Numbered from the stretch's first letter, positions 44,435 to 57,141 are shown. The stretch is 64,000 nt of DNA from Rhipicephalus microplus (GCF_043290135.1 NC_134710.1:280497776-280561775); one strand, 5' to 3'. Translations and numbers: made by a program. The notes: generated by a model from the sequence alone, not told the origin.

Positions 44435-45763
44435 GTGCAAACGTCACCCCCCTATAGGGCAGCGTGGCAAGATTATCCCGCTGACCATCTTCAGCAGCGA
44501 GTGTGGCGTGAAGGACCTGTGTGCTTTTACTGCGGCGTTCGTGAACATATAGCCCGCTTCTGCTCAGAGCGGCATCGGTCACCTCTGCCGCAGAATCAAC
44601 GACCCCCGGCATCCTCACGGCGCACAATTACTCGGAGAGACTATCACTGGCCGCCCAACGGCTACTACCGAACCTACTTTCAACCGACCTTCCGCAGCGA
44701 TTCGCCGGACTCTGTGCGATGTGACGCCACTAGCCTCCTCCCGCCAGCATCGGTCTCCATCACCCGGTCGTCGGCGTCTCACGTCTCCTCCATTGTCGGG
44801 AAACTAGATGCCGCGGCCGATGGAGGTGAGGTCGCCGGACAATTTTTACTGCGTACAGATATGCCTCCGCCAGTTTCCACGCTACAAAATAGGGTGAGTG
44901 TTCTTATAGATGGTGTCCTAACGTCCATGTTAGTCGACACAAGAGGAACTGTTTCCGTCATGAGCAGAAGTTTTAAGACTCGTCTTGGCAAGAAAGTGAT
45001 GTTCTGTGGGGGAGGCCAGAAAACGTTTCGTGCAGTGAGTGGAGAACCATTGCGCCCAGCGGGAGTTTGTACTGAAACTGTTAGTTTCGGCGCTAAATTG
45101 TTTAGGAAAGATTTTGCAGTTCTTCCTAATTCTACTCATGACGTTATTGTGGGAATAGAATTTCTGAAAGAATGTAAAGCCACTGTGGATTGCGCAGATG
45201 GCGAAGTTTTACTGTCTGGTTTTTGTGAAGAGCCCACGCGATGCCAACACGTTGATGACATAGTTTTACCGGCCCAGTCGATAGTTCAAGTGCCTGTGAA
45301 TGTTTGTGGTAGCCGAGCAGATAACATTGACGTCATAGTTCACCCAATACAGCTGAGCTGTACGAAGAAAGATGTGGATGTGCCGCATTGCGTGATTTCT
45401 GCAAGTAGTGGCAAAGGCTTGGTATGGGCGGTCAACTTCTCTTTCGAGCCGATTGTACTGCCTGGTGGAATGAGGCTGGCTGTGTTTGAATTCGACGTCA
45501 GGAGCAACGTTATCATTGCAGTCATTAGCGACGACAGGAAAAAAAATGCGTCTGATGTGGCTTGTCCTAGTGATTACATACTAATAGATACGGTGAATAT
45601 GTCGTTATCGCCAGAGAAGACACAAGCGTTAGTTCGAATCCTCTCCAATCATGCATCCGTTTTTGATTTCACAATAAACAGCCGCAGAATATCTGCACCA
45701 CCTTCACGCACTTGTCATGCGATTAATACCGGTACCATCCATCCCGTTCGTAAGAGACCGTAA
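44435..45763 (+). pseudogene. Gypsy-2 gag remnant, protease and start of RT
   Basis: A 442-codon open frame. It starts with a gag CCHC knuckle (CFYCGVREHIARFC), followed by a proline/serine-rich linker. A retroviral-type protease follows in which the DTG active-site triad is altered to DTRG (MLVDTRGTVSVMS), with HDVIVGIEFLKECKATVDCA further on. The frame continues into the PR-RT connection and stops before the RT fingers. RT resumes at 45840-45960 with [20 protein letters not shown]. Protease activity would be lost. Confidence 0.78.
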
Positions 45764-45779
45764 AGAGTAGCTCCGTTGG

Positions 45780-48228
45780 AGCATAAAGTTATTGCTGAGC
45801 AGGTGGAAGAATTGCTGTCTAAGAAAGTTGTACAATAGCCGTCTAGCCCCAGGGAAGCACCAGTTATACTTGTAAAAAAGAAGGACGGGTCTTGGAGATT
45901 CTGTGTAGATTACCAGCGGCTCAACTCAGTTACAAAAAAGACGTATATCCGCTTCCCTGCATCGACGATGTTTTCGATTGTTTGCCCACTGCTTCGTTCT
46001 TTTCTTCCGTAGACTTGAAATCGAGATATTGGCAAATTTCTATGCTCTCTGCCGATAAAGAAAAAAAAAGGCATTTAAAACCCCAGATTGTTTATTTGAA
46101 TTTAACGCCATGCAATTTCGTGTATGTAGCGCTTCAGCCACGTTTGAACTTCGAAGAACACAATCGCCGACTTGATGTCATTCTCACGTGCCTTGAGAAA
46201 TCAGCACTTACCTTGAATTTCAAAAACTGGCATTTTGGTGATCAGATAACTATAGTTCTTGGTCATCTCCTAGACAAACACGGCGTTCATACCAATCCCC
46301 ACAAAATCACCGTGGTCAGCACTTTCCCTCAACCCTGCTCGCTACGAGAACTCTGAAGCTTCCTGGGCCTGTTTTTGTATTTTCGGCGCTTTGTTCGTAG
46401 CTTCGCCGATGTCGCTGAGTGTCTTACTCAACTGCTCAACAAAGGCGTCCCCTTCAAGTGAACGAAAAAGTGTGAGCCATCATTTTCATAGCTGAAGCTT
46501 CTACTCAATTCTGGGCCTATCCTTCGTCGTTTCGACGCATCTGCCCCAACTGAGGTTCACAGTGACGCAAGCGGAATTCGTATCGGCGCAGTATTAGTTC
46601 AGCGTCACGGCGCCACCGACCATTTCATTGCCTACGCGAGCCGTTCTTTAAGTAAAGGTGAGCGCAATTACACTGTTACAGAGCAAGAATGTCTGGCAGC
46701 TGTCTTCGTCGTGCACAAGTTTCGCCTTTACATCTATAGCCGCCCATTCTCCATCGTCACAGACCACCACTCACTTTGTTGGCTCCCTGTTCTACGAGGT
46801 CCAACTGGTCGTCCAACACGATGGGCGCTCTGTTTGCAAGAATATGACTGATGTTTCCTTCAAGAATATGACTGATGTTGAGAGTGGCCGCCTGCACGCG
46901 GACGCTGACTGCGTATGGCGACTTCACCTTCCCACGACTGAATGCGACGCCGACAGTTTAGACGACTGTCTGGCCACTCTTGACTCACGTTTTCCAGATT
47001 TGGAAGCGTTCCGTACAGAACAACGTCAAGACCGTAATCTGGCTACTTTTTTCTTATCTGCTGTCAATGAGCCGCATCAGAGCCCATTCGAAATGCAGGA
47101 TGGCATTATTTACAAGCGAAATGTTGCTACAAAGGGGGCTCACCTACTTGTTGTCTTCAAAACATTGCGACCCAACGTGCTGCGAGCTATGCACGACAAT
47201 CCAACATCTCGGCATATGGGGTTCGCCAAGACCTATCACCGCACACTAAAGCGTTTCTACTGGCCCCGCATGCGTCAGGCTACGGCTAAATACATGACGA
47301 GCTGTGAACATTATCAATGACACAAGAGCCCAACAAGTGCGCCGCCAGGATTTGTCCATCTTATACCGCCTCCATGTTTTCTCTTTGAGGTCGTCAGTAT
47401 TGACCTGATGGGCCCTTTCCCACGATACATAACTGGAAACCGCTGGATTGTAGTCTGTGTAGACCACCTCACTCGTTATGCTGAAACTGCAGCGATCTCT
47501 GCCGCCGCAGCCAATCACGTTTCTGACTTCCTGCTACGCCACATCATCCTCCGGCAAGGTCCCCCCTCGTGCCAACATGAGCGACCGTGGCCGGCAGTTT
47601 GTAGCCGACGTCTTTGAAGATTTGATTCGCCGGTCTGCTTCCTAGTTTCGTCACGCCACTTCATACCATCCATGGACCAACGGTTAATGAGCGTCCTGTT
47701 GGCACGCTCATTAACATGCTCGCTATGTACATTGATTCCAAGCATGAAAACTGGGACGAAGTCTTACCGTTTATGACCTACGCCTACAACACTGCGCTAA
47801 GAGACCACCAGCTTTAGCCCGTTTTACCATCACTACATCCGTGAGCCAAGTACTACCCTCGACACAATTCTCTCGTTTTCAGAGCAAGAAAACCCATCCC
47901 TCGCTGAGACATTCTGTCGAGAAGAGGAGGCCCGCGCATCGCGCGTCATCGGACTTTCGCAGCCCAAGACAGTTCAAAAACTCGCTACTTTAAGCGGCAT
48001 TGAGATGTGTCGTACAGTGAAGGTGATATGGTGTGGCTGTGGACTTCATATCGCAACAGTGGTTTGTATCAAAAGTTTCTGGCCCGCTATACAGGTCCCT
48101 ATGTCGTTTTGTCGCGCCTTATCGACGTTACGTGCGTGGTATCACGCCTCACATCTTCTGGCCATCGCTCCAGGATAACTGACGTCGTACATGTCGCCCA
48201 GTTTAAGCCATACCAAGCGCGACACTGA
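45780..48228 (+). pseudogene. Gypsy-2 RT, RNase H and integrase pseudogene
   Basis: 45892-46356 holds RT sequence ([27 protein letters not shown]), but the stretch containing YLDD is deleted near 46140-46150: an ASATFE-like reading passes straight to FEEHNRRLDVIL. RNase H pieces are at 46540-46800 ([28 protein letters not shown]). The integrase finger is at 47170-47320 (HMGFAKTYHRTLKRFYWPRM), the core start at 47408-47617 (GNRWIVVCVDHLTRYAETAA) and the C-terminal part at 48007-48228 (VAQFKPYQARH). Numerous stops are present. Confidence 0.78.
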
Positions 48229-48389
48229 CTAACTCGCCCAGTGGGCATCGTCTGCAATGGGGTATACGATACGGGACTTTAGTTGAAGTGGGGTAGATAC
48301 AAAAAGAAGTGAATGTGTTCTGTGTCAGGCCTGACTTCTGCAGCCATTTATCATCCTGCCTGCACATAAACATCTATCACCCGTGACAA

Positions 48390-50915
48390 TATTTACGGAC
48401 GCAAGCTTTACGCTTTTATATGTTGTATCAGTGCCCACACGTCGTCGTGATCACCATCACGCGTTGCCTAATTCACCGGAATTATCTTGGGTGATAGGTG
48501 GCATTGCGATCTCCTGGGCTCTAGAACCTTATTTTTGGGGTAGCGACCATCACCCAATTGACCTCGGCTTACCTTCGGACGGAATCCGCCATCTTCGCCG
48601 GCCTTTTCGAGTGGTGTATTGGGATCAGTACAGGGTGATTTGAAAAAACACGATCTCGCGCTCTGTTTTAGATCCTTCTGATTGCATAAGTGCGGCATTA
48701 GCTCAGGCGACAAATGTGTCATGGGTGGATGAGTCACAACCTCCCCCGATTCACAGCTTCTGCGTCTATGGGTATCTCGTCGTCAAGCAGAAGCAGCATC
48801 AAAACGTGACCCTAGAGCAATTGCCATTAGGCTGGAAGCCCGACGACTTCAAGCAGCCGCTCGACGCCATGAGCGCCGCTTAGAAAGTGGTCATTGAATG
48901 GACTAGTGCTCCTCACTTGGGCCTTCGGCGTCTAATGCCTCTATATACACCACTTCCAAGCCATGGAACGTGGTCGGTGGCCTCCTGACCCCGCAGCCTG
49001 AGCCCTACTACCCTCTGGCCAGACGGAAGCCGTATTCGCCGTCACCGTCACCCACATATTTTATCCTGCGTTACACATGGCTCTACCTCCATTTACGGCT
49101 CAGAAGTTCCTGTCAGCGTATGCAGGTGTGCTTCCCACGCTTACCGATCTATAGGGAATACAGGCTGATTTCACTATGGCCGAATCTTTATCAGAATTAG
49201 ACCTATAAAAACTGGGCAAACCACCGGGACGAGGTGGCATACCTCATAAACTTTACAAAAACAAGGAAGCCAATGTTCAACTTGTCCTGTTAGAGGTAAT
49301 AAACAAAGCTTGGGCTACTGGAATCATTTCTGACTTTAGGAATGGCAACCATTTCTGCATGCCGCTAAAAGCAAGGAAACCGCCAGGAAATATCACACAG
49401 ATGCATCCGATAGTTATCACGTCAATATTGGGCAAACTGACAGAGCGTATGCTAGCAACACGCATTATGTGGTGGTTCGAGAGATACTTTTGGTATCATG
49501 CTGGTCAAATTGGGTTCCATCTGCATCTGCGCACTGAGGATGGCCTCGCCTACCTCTGATGCATGGGTCTCGTTGGAGGTTGATCTCGATGAATTCGCAC
49601 CATTCTGTCTGTGGACATCTGTAAAGCATATGATAATGTGAGTCATGATGCTATTGGGAAAACTCTCCACTGGCTCAAATTTCCCAGCAAATTGTGCGCG
49701 TTCGTTAAAGCCTTTCTTCATGAGCGCAGCTTCTCTATTTGCCCAGATGGTCAGCAACTTTGAAAGCTTGTTTTCAATAGAGGTGTCTCACAAGGATTTG
49801 TGCTCGCACCAGTTCTTTTTAACGTGGCCCTCCTTCTACTAGCATGGAAACGGGTGATAATCCAAGACGCAAAATACATTACGTTTGCAAACGACATCCC
49901 TCTTTGGACAGTGCACCAATAAATCGGCTGTCAAGAACAATCATGAGAACTTCACATAACCCACAACTGCTGCATCCGTATGGTTCTCAAAATCTAAAAA
50001 ACGAAGTTCAAGTCAGTTGCAAAGAAGCATGAAAGTCGTAAGCAGGAAGTCCAGTCTCTGGAGGTGATTTTAGATCACCAGCCACTACTGCAAACCTCAG
50101 ATCTCCGCGTGCTTGACCTGAAAATTCACACCACTGGATCTGCAGCACCTTGGGTCAAGAGTGCCAAGCAACAGGCATCAAAAGCAATACACCTCATACG
50201 AAAGATAGCGAATAAATCTGGTGGTGCTACCTACAACATGGCCCGCGTCCTTGTCTGTGCGATATTTCAGCCAAGGCCCGTTTACCGGCTCAGTTCATCA
50301 CCTCACGCTGGCAGAGTGGGCACGTCTAGAGGCGATCAACAACGAAGCCACGCGCGCCATAACTGGACTGCCACGCATTATTACACTAACAGTACCTACC
50401 CAGGAGTTCTAACTAAACACAATTGATGAATTAGTGCTACATCGTTGCTGTGCGCGCTACCTCAAGCCATCAATGTTCTGTTCGGCTGCTGCATTGGCGC
50501 GTTACATGGCCAAAGAAGTTCACACACCTTCAGAGACGACCAGTATTGTCCCATGGAACAAAATGCAACTGACTGAAAACAAACCCCTTGGTCGCCTTTA
50601 CAGCCTGGTTCCACGCCAGGCGAACACCCAAGTATCCAGCCTGGTTCGTACAGATAACCTATTCGGCTACTGTCATCGCTTATACGGATGCCAGTGTGAG
50701 CGGCCCAATCATTCATACCACGCTTGTATGTCTATTATTACCAGACGCTGGCCACAACCATTCATAATTTGTGGATCCTGCACCACCGGCTCACTTTGCT
50801 GAGCTGGCCTCCATACGTGATTGACTGCCAGCACTGCTACCTCTTCTGCAACCAGGCTGATGCTCCCAGCACATCAATCGTACGGACTCGACACAAGCTA
50901 TTCACGATAGAACCT
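48390..50915 (+). mobile_element. I-type LINE, right copy (plus strand), truncated at both ends
   Basis: 48383-48643 ends the endonuclease (YFWGSDHHPIDLGL carries the catalytic SDHH-type motif). A linker follows, then RT at 49140-49900 (KLGKPPGRGGIPH, ILGKLTERMLATRI, DICKAYDNVSHDAI, SQGFVLAPVLFNVALLLLAW; the FADD box is altered to FANDI). Thumb and RNase H regions follow at 50060-50800. Similarity to the left copy stops near 50912, where a Penelope-like fragment begins, so the 3' third is missing. Loss of the 3' end is not how LINEs normally truncate and implies a later rearrangement. Confidence 0.75.
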
Positions 50916-51540
50916 ATTTGTTGAATGCATCATGTGTGTTTTCTACCTGATTCCACTTAATTGTGGAAAGAACTATATCAGACAGACTGGTAGATGCATA
51001 AACGATCGCTTGTGCGAGCATAATAACAAAGTAAGCAGTGTTGTTCCTGACGGTTTGCTTTCCCTTCATTGTCAGAGATGTAATTAAGCACTTTAATTGA
51101 AGGAAACGGTTATTATGAATAGAAGTAGGTGGGAGACCACGCGATTGATAATGGAGGCTGGCAGAATTACAGTGCTTGATGACGCCTGTGTGAGCTGTTC
51201 ATCAGTGGTGTTGACAAATAAGAAACTTGGTTACATGTATTCGTAATAAGCGTTTCTTGTGGTTATGCACGAAAAAAAAGAAGAAACAAAAAGCAAGAAA
51301 TTGAAAAATATAGTTTTGTAAGGTGCTGGTGCAAGCACGTTTGTTACAATTCATGGTTGCGAGAGCTTATCACAATGGACGTATGGCGTCGTGAAGTACA
51401 TACTTTAGGGGGATCTGCCTGTAATAAGCTGTTGTTGAAAGTTAGCACTGTGTTGTCTTGAATGTGCCTTCTCTTGTCCGTGTCCTTTGTTTGCGCTACC
51501 ATATATTATCATACTCTCTCCAGCAGATATTCCGAAAATA
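50916..51540 (+). mobile_element. Penelope-like element fragment with GIY-YIG endonuclease
   Basis: 50935-51088 reads VFYLIPLNCGKNYIRQTGRC and INDRLCEHNNKVSS, the signature of the GIY-YIG endonuclease of Penelope-like retroelements, with a following HCQRCN cysteine cluster, then a stop. Further in-frame traces to about 51245 (KETVIMNRSRWETTRLIMEA, VLTNKKLGY) match the end of such a protein. 51300-51540 would be the 3'UTR. The RT part is absent. The YIG is changed to YIR. Confidence 0.75.
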
Positions 51541-52455
51541 GAAAGGTGCTCATGCAGAATTGATTAGTTCAAGGTGGTGCTTCCCTACCCTATTTTATAT
51601 ACATCGGCGCATTTGAGGGAGTACACAACAAAGGCACAAAATGACAGCATATCTACGGGGTGAATGACGGAAATTGGGGCGAACCTGGGTCCACTCGCCA
51701 CTGTCGTGTCGCTTTGGCCTCCCGTTGTCGTACCGCAGGGTCCTCGCGGTGCCGCCGGGCACCTTAGCGGCACACTTTGGCCTCCCATGCCCGCACAGCG
51801 GGTTCGCTTCTTTAAGCGCGAACCTTCGCCGCCCTGGGCGCACACCACTTGGCAGGCTTCTCCATCCACCGACCTTATAAACGCGCACGCCGAAACGGTG
51901 CTTTTATTGTACTTTGGAGCGCCCCCTAGTGCACGGCGCCGCCGTTGAACACATCATTGTAGCGGCGTGATCGTCTCTCTCTCCTTCCATACGTTCGACG
52001 TAAATACTGTTTTCTCGTTCTATAGTACAAGGAGCGCCATCGATGGCCGGATGGGAGACTCAAAGAGTGGTGGGTACAAACGATAACGTCGCGATTGAGT
52101 GACGCCATAACAAGCTTTGCCCTTAAAAAGTAGCATTTCTTCACGTCAAAAAATACAGAGAAATCAGAAAATCGCAAACGCCACCTCACAACCGAAAGCG
52201 CGCAAAGCAGCGGCAAACAAGGTTGACACAAAAATTGCTCTGCGCCTGTCCAGGCAAGCGACGAAACATACCAGTATGGCATGCTTGCTGGTCTAAGAGA
52301 GAGACAACTGCTGACGCATTTTGGTTTGTTCTTAAAGCAAGTTAAATAATGGTGCGGTTAATCTTGCGCTACCGTTAATATCGGTATGTGAGGCCTCAAC
52401 AAATAAGAAGAGTTTTTTTGTTCCCTCGTTTCTCTTTCTATTGACTTTTTCCGGT
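51541..52455. other. GC-rich unannotated region
   Basis: 51660-51960 is clearly more GC-rich than the rest of the window and has overlapping open frames on both strands (up to 97 codons) with proline/arginine-rich composition and no domain. It could be a fragment of an LTR, a promoter-like CpG-rich region or an unknown repeat. 51961-52455 shows nothing recognisable. Confidence 0.35.
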
Positions 52456-53253
52456 GTGTTTATTTCAGTTTCAGTTTTATTGAACATTTTCTTCACAAAG
52501 CTGCGAAAAGAAAAAGCAAGGGTAAGAGCAAAAAGCAGCTATGATAACAGCGTGACGAGGCTCTTACCCCTTTTCTTTGGCATTACAAATCCGCAGAGAA
52601 CAAACATGAAGAAATAATTTGACTTCAATTTTCAAACTTCAAGAAGTTAGGAAATAAAAGGAAAAGACATCAAATTACATCAGTTTCAGGTTTACATGAA
52701 GTAAGGAAATCACAAAGAGAGAAAAACAACAAATAAAACAAGAAAACAACGTATGGTCAATCATGAAACACTGCACACGTTGCTAAACGGCTAACAAAGT
52801 ATTACAAAATGATTATAAAACATTTACAAGACTGGGTATGCGAAAAGCACAAGTTTTGATGTACAAGGGAAGCACTGACGAGTGAAATGTTAGATGTTTT
52901 ACTCGTAAAAAAAGCAAAGAAAAAATTGCAAAGAAATCAAACATCATAGGATGCCATGTTGTACACGAGCACTATTATAGGTTGTTTCTTTTATATATAG
53001 CATTTTTGGCAGACAATTAGAAGAAGCTAAACTACACGCCACCATTCTGGATGAGAAGCTTCTCAAGTTGTTTTTCATGTATATCAAAAATGGCGATGTC
53101 TTTATTTTCAAACATGTTACAACAAGCAGGAATACAGTGTTCAAGTCTTCTCAAACCATGATTAGTTCGCGAACAAGGAACGAACCAGGAAGGCCTTTTC
53201 CGAATGTCATAATAGGATTGTGTAGTTTTCCTGCCGTTACACAGTTTAAGAAA

Positions 53254-56204
53254 TCAAGCGTTCTTTGATAGCAAGCTTTGTTTGTATTTCATAATAAGGT
53301 TAAAGCTGGGTATGTGATCGATCAGTAAAATGTTATATTCTCTGAATAAATCACTTATATGTGCGTCGTATGGTACGTTTGTAATATGACGAATCGCTTT
53401 TTTCTGCAATAAAAATATTTGGTTCCGATTTTCTTTAGACGTATCTGCCACACTAGAATACAATAGTTTATGTGAGATGAAAACAACGTATTATATAGTA
53501 AATGTTTATTGTTTTCTGGAAGTATCTGTCGAAGTTTAGAGAGTGTACCACACCTCCTATTTATATTTCTAGTTACATTATTAACGTGTGCGTCTCAATT
53601 AGGATTTTCATTATTAATTACTCCTTATGATGAAACTTCTTCGACAACCTCAATTTTTTCGGGCCCTAGGTGTATATCCAAACCACGACAGATGGCCTTC
53701 TGAACCAGTGCGAATACCACAGCTTTGGATTTTTTTGTGTTGATCTATAAATAACTAGCAGTACTTTATATGAAGATGTCGTTATGAATGTTGTTGGCTG
53801 TGTCTGCAAGCTTACCCAAATCATTACCATGAAAAAAATATACTAGTGTCATCTGCATAAATTATAAAGTCCACACATTTGCTAACAGTTGTTATGTCGT
53901 TTATATAAACACTAAACCGTAGGGGCTCTAATTTGCTGCCCTGAGGTACACCTGACGTTATGGTTAGTAAGGAGGAATGGCTGTCATTTATAACTACAGA
54001 TTGCTTTCTTTGTGATAAATACGATTGCAGAAAGTCAAGTGGGGTTCCACAAAAACCATAATGACGCAATTTCGCATAGAATATTTCGTGGTTGATTCTG
54101 TCAAATGCTTTGGAATAATCGATAAAACCACCCAGTGTTAACAGTTTTTTTTTTCAAATTAGTTAAGTAAGAGTTCTTTTTTGTGAGGAGAGCCAGTTCC
54201 GTGGACATGCCCCGTCGGAAGCCGAATTGATTCGGGGATAATATAGAGTACTTTTCACATAAAGACATGACACGTTGATTTATGATATTCTCCAGCCCTT
54301 TAGATATAACAGGAAGCATGGAGATCGGACGATAGTTAGAAAAGATATTTCGGTCACCAGATTTGTATAAGACATTAACTCTCGCATGCTTCAATCATTC
54401 TGGGAAAGCCCCGCCGTAGTGGTCTAGTGGCTAAGGTACTCGGCTGCTAACCCGCAGGTTGCGGGTTCGAATCCTGGCTGCGGCGGCTACATTTTCGATG
54501 GAGGCGGAAATGTTGTAGGCCCGTGTGCTCAGATTTGGGCGCACGTTAAAGAACCCCAGGTGGTCAAAATTTCCGGAGCCCTCCACTACGGCGTCTCTCA
54601 TAATCATATAGTGGTTTTGGGACGTTAAACCCCACATATGAATCATCAATCTTTCTGGGAAAACTCCCGTAGATAAGTAGGTATTAAACTGATGGCTAAG
54701 AACGGGTAACAAAAGATGAAGTGCTGCTTTAATAGGCTTAATTTGTAGGCCATCTATGTCGCGAGCAGTAGTGTTTTAGTGACATAAATACAGGTAGTAC
54801 TTCTTCAGGAGTTGTATTTGAAAAATATGCAGTGCTCATGTTTGGCACACCTAGAAAGTCTCTGTAATCGCTATTACAGGCATCAGAAGGGTTTGATAAA
54901 TCGGAGGACACCAGCGTTGTGAAGTACACGTTAAATGTATCAGCAAGTTTTTCACCTTTTACTATCTTGTTATCTATGTTTAACTCAAGTGCGTTGTCTC
55001 GAAAGGAACGACTATTTAGAAGCTTATATATTTTTCATCAAAGCACGTCGCCACGAGTCTTAACCCTCTTGAAGGGAGCTTCATAGTACGCATCCTTAGT
55101 TTTTCTCAGGTGCTTCTTTACAAAATTTCTGCACCGCTTGAATTCCGAAAGATTTTTATGGTGTCTTGTTTTCGAGAATTTCACATGCAGTAGATTTTTC
55201 ATCTCCATCATTTCCAGACGTTCTCGTGTCATCCAATGTTTCCGACCTTTATTGAGGGTTTTGGCAGTTTTATATTTAAAGCACTTATAGTAAGTTTTTT
55301 GTTAACAGACACATGAATATTTCATACGCCACATTAGCGTTAACTGATGAATACACAGTATCCCAACTAATATGGGTAATTTCACGCCTACAAGTGTAAT
55401 GTTTGTTACTGATTTCCAGTAGTTTGGTGATTCTGGAGTTGATACTTTTGCATGATTAAGATACTCGTTGCGATTTTGAAACATGTATATAGGGTAGTCT
55501 AATATCGGCAATAACAGTTCCAGATACGCTTTAATCACTTATGTCATTTGAAATAAGTAAGTCGATAAGGCTTTCAGTATCTGAAGCGACACGTGTAGGT
55601 TTAGTAATAATATTATCACGCGCAAAAGAATCAAGTAATAGTTTGAAATTACCATAGGTTTCAGTTTTCTGTAGAAGGTTAACGTTGCAGTTGCCCCATA
55701 TGATAATGTGGAACTTGATAGTGCACGCATACGTAAGCAGATTTTCAAGAAGTAAAAAAAACGCTGTTGTTTTTTCGTGTGGTGGACGATAAACTACCAC
55801 ATATACATACTGGTGACATGCTAGTGATAATGCTTCATAGTCTGGTGTAATCGCTGAAAAGTCTGAGAGAAGGATGCAAACTAAATGGTCAGCAATTAGT
55901 TGCAACACAGCTCCTCCTCGACGAGAGGGCCTGTTTAGAAAGAACGATGTATACGTTGGCAAGCGTAGTACCTCATCATTCATGTGTACCAGGTTTCAGA
56001 AATCATGATTATGTTGAATTTAAACGAGAATTCCTCGAGAAACGTAGTTATATTATCGTGCTTGTTGCGAGCTGATCGAGCATTTAAGTGCATGATACTG
56101 CAATATCCACTAGCGTTAGGTATATGGATATTACGTTGTAATATCGCCATCTTCACAAAAAGAAAAAAGAAGAAAGAAAAAAAAGTAGAATTTAAAAAGG
56201 TCAC
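53254..56204 (-). pseudogene. CR1-like LINE ORF2 pseudogene (endonuclease and RT)
   Basis: The endonuclease begins in 56204-55980 (MHLNARSARNKHDNI, IIMISETWY) and continues in 55983-55531 (RGGAVLQLIADHL, PTRVASDTESLIDLLIS). RT is spread over 54394-54101 (VNVLYKSGDRNIFSNYRPIS, PNQFGFRRGMSTELAL) and 54069-53824 (TSGVPQGSKLEPLRFSVYIN and an intact YADD). 53463-53254 holds the C-terminal KKAIRHITNVPYDAH region. The YADD and much of the RT are recognisable, but several frameshifts and a SINE insertion separate the pieces. Confidence 0.8.
54391..54662 (+). mobile_element. Full-length Ruka-type SINE in the CR1-like LINE, with 17-bp target duplication
   Basis: The insert 54408-54645 (238 bases) is the best-preserved copy: GCCCCGCCGTAGTGGTCTAG, box A-like TGGTCTAGTGGC, box B GGTTCGAATCC, body, and GTTTTGGGACGTTAAACCCC end. 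TCAATCATTCTGGGAAA (54391-54407) and TCAATCTTTCTGGGAAA (54646-54662) flank it with one mismatch. It splits the LINE frame between a TGVFPE reading and KHARVNVLYKSGD. Confidence 0.95.
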
Positions 56205-56572
56205 GCAGCAAGAACGAAAGCGCTAATCAGATAAACCTACGGCAAGCTAGATGCCCCGCGGCTGCTTGAAGTGGCCGCACGCATCTTATGCAAGTCGGCT
56301 TTACATGTGATTTGAACTACACGAGATGTTTCCGTTTCACATTCAAGTATTTTCCCACCACTTTCCCACGCGAAGCGCCAGTTCATTTCCCGTTTCCGAG
56401 CAATCGTCATGCCCAGAAATTTTTTTCAGTTTGGCACAAAGGTGCTCATTTACGAAAACAGACTGTTTTGTTGTGAACCCCCGTTCTTCAGCTGTGAATC
56501 GAGTACTCCGTGCTTTCTTAACGATGACATCCCTCTTAGCTCAGCGATTGAAAACAACCACAATGTTTTCGT

Positions 56573-57141
56573 TCAGAAGGGCGTCACTGCCTGCCCTGCT
56601 AATCCGATCGGGAACAGCGCTTGCACGAGGGAGTACACCTCGTTCTTTGCAACACCTGTGGCTGGTGCCGTGTTACTTTGCGAAGCGGCACTCCTCGCTG
56701 GCAAGTGGTGGCATATTTCTATTTCCTGTTCACTTATTGGTTCCCCCAAGGCGTCACCAACTTTGGAAAGCAATTGCACAAGGTTTTTCTTAGGGGCATG
56801 TGGGATCCCTTTAATTTCTATATTTTTTCGAGAGTATTGATCCTGAAAAGTTAGGCGCGTGAAATTTTCGTGCACCAACTTTCTCAAACGGTCTATCTCA
56901 CATTGCATTGCCTCTTGAGACGCTCTGAGAGCAGCGTTTCTTTCCTGATTTCAGCAAACTCTTGTTTTATAGTTTCGTTGTCTTTATTCATGTAGTCAAG
57001 GCTTTTATTTAACTCTCTGATTTCTTTCCGAATGTCATGTTTGAAGTCAGCGAACTCAGTACCCATGACTAAATGCCAGTTTACAGATTCAACAGTGCGC
57101 AAAGCAAGTACGAACTTTGAAATAGGCAACAGAGACTGCAC
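56573..57141 (-). pseudogene. CR1-like LINE ORF1 (coiled coil and RRM-like) pseudogene
   Basis: 57141-56893 gives a heptad-rich coiled coil (DFKHDIRKEIRELNKSLDY, ETIKQEFAEIRKE). 56908-56573, in another frame, continues with DRLRKLVHENFTRLTFQDQY, SRKNIEIKGIPHAP and LVQLLSKVGDALGEPISEQE, which resemble the RNA-binding core of L1-type and related ORF1 proteins. One frameshift near 56900 separates them, and the C-terminus is cut short near 56573. Confidence 0.7.

Larger units (their letters stand above)
44262..48389 (+). mobile_element. Gypsy-2: decayed Ty3/gypsy LTR retrotransposon
   Basis: Matching LTR ends lie at 44268-44331 and about 48322-48389: CAGGCCTGAC-TTCTGCA-CCAT, CACA-TAAACATCTATCAC, CGTxACA. 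Only the 3' parts of the LTRs are alignable, so the 5' LTR is truncated or diverged. A primer-binding-site-like TTGGAGGTGCTG follows at 44335-44346. Most of gag is missing: only the knuckle remains, about 100 bases after the site. Protease, RT, RNase H and integrase traces follow in order up to a stop at 48226-48228. The element lies between two oppositely oriented I-type LINEs. Confidence 0.82.

Noticed and set aside
51585..51948. Overlapping 94-97-codon frames on both strands
   Set aside because: GC-rich DNA gives open frames by chance, and neither strand shows a recognisable protein.
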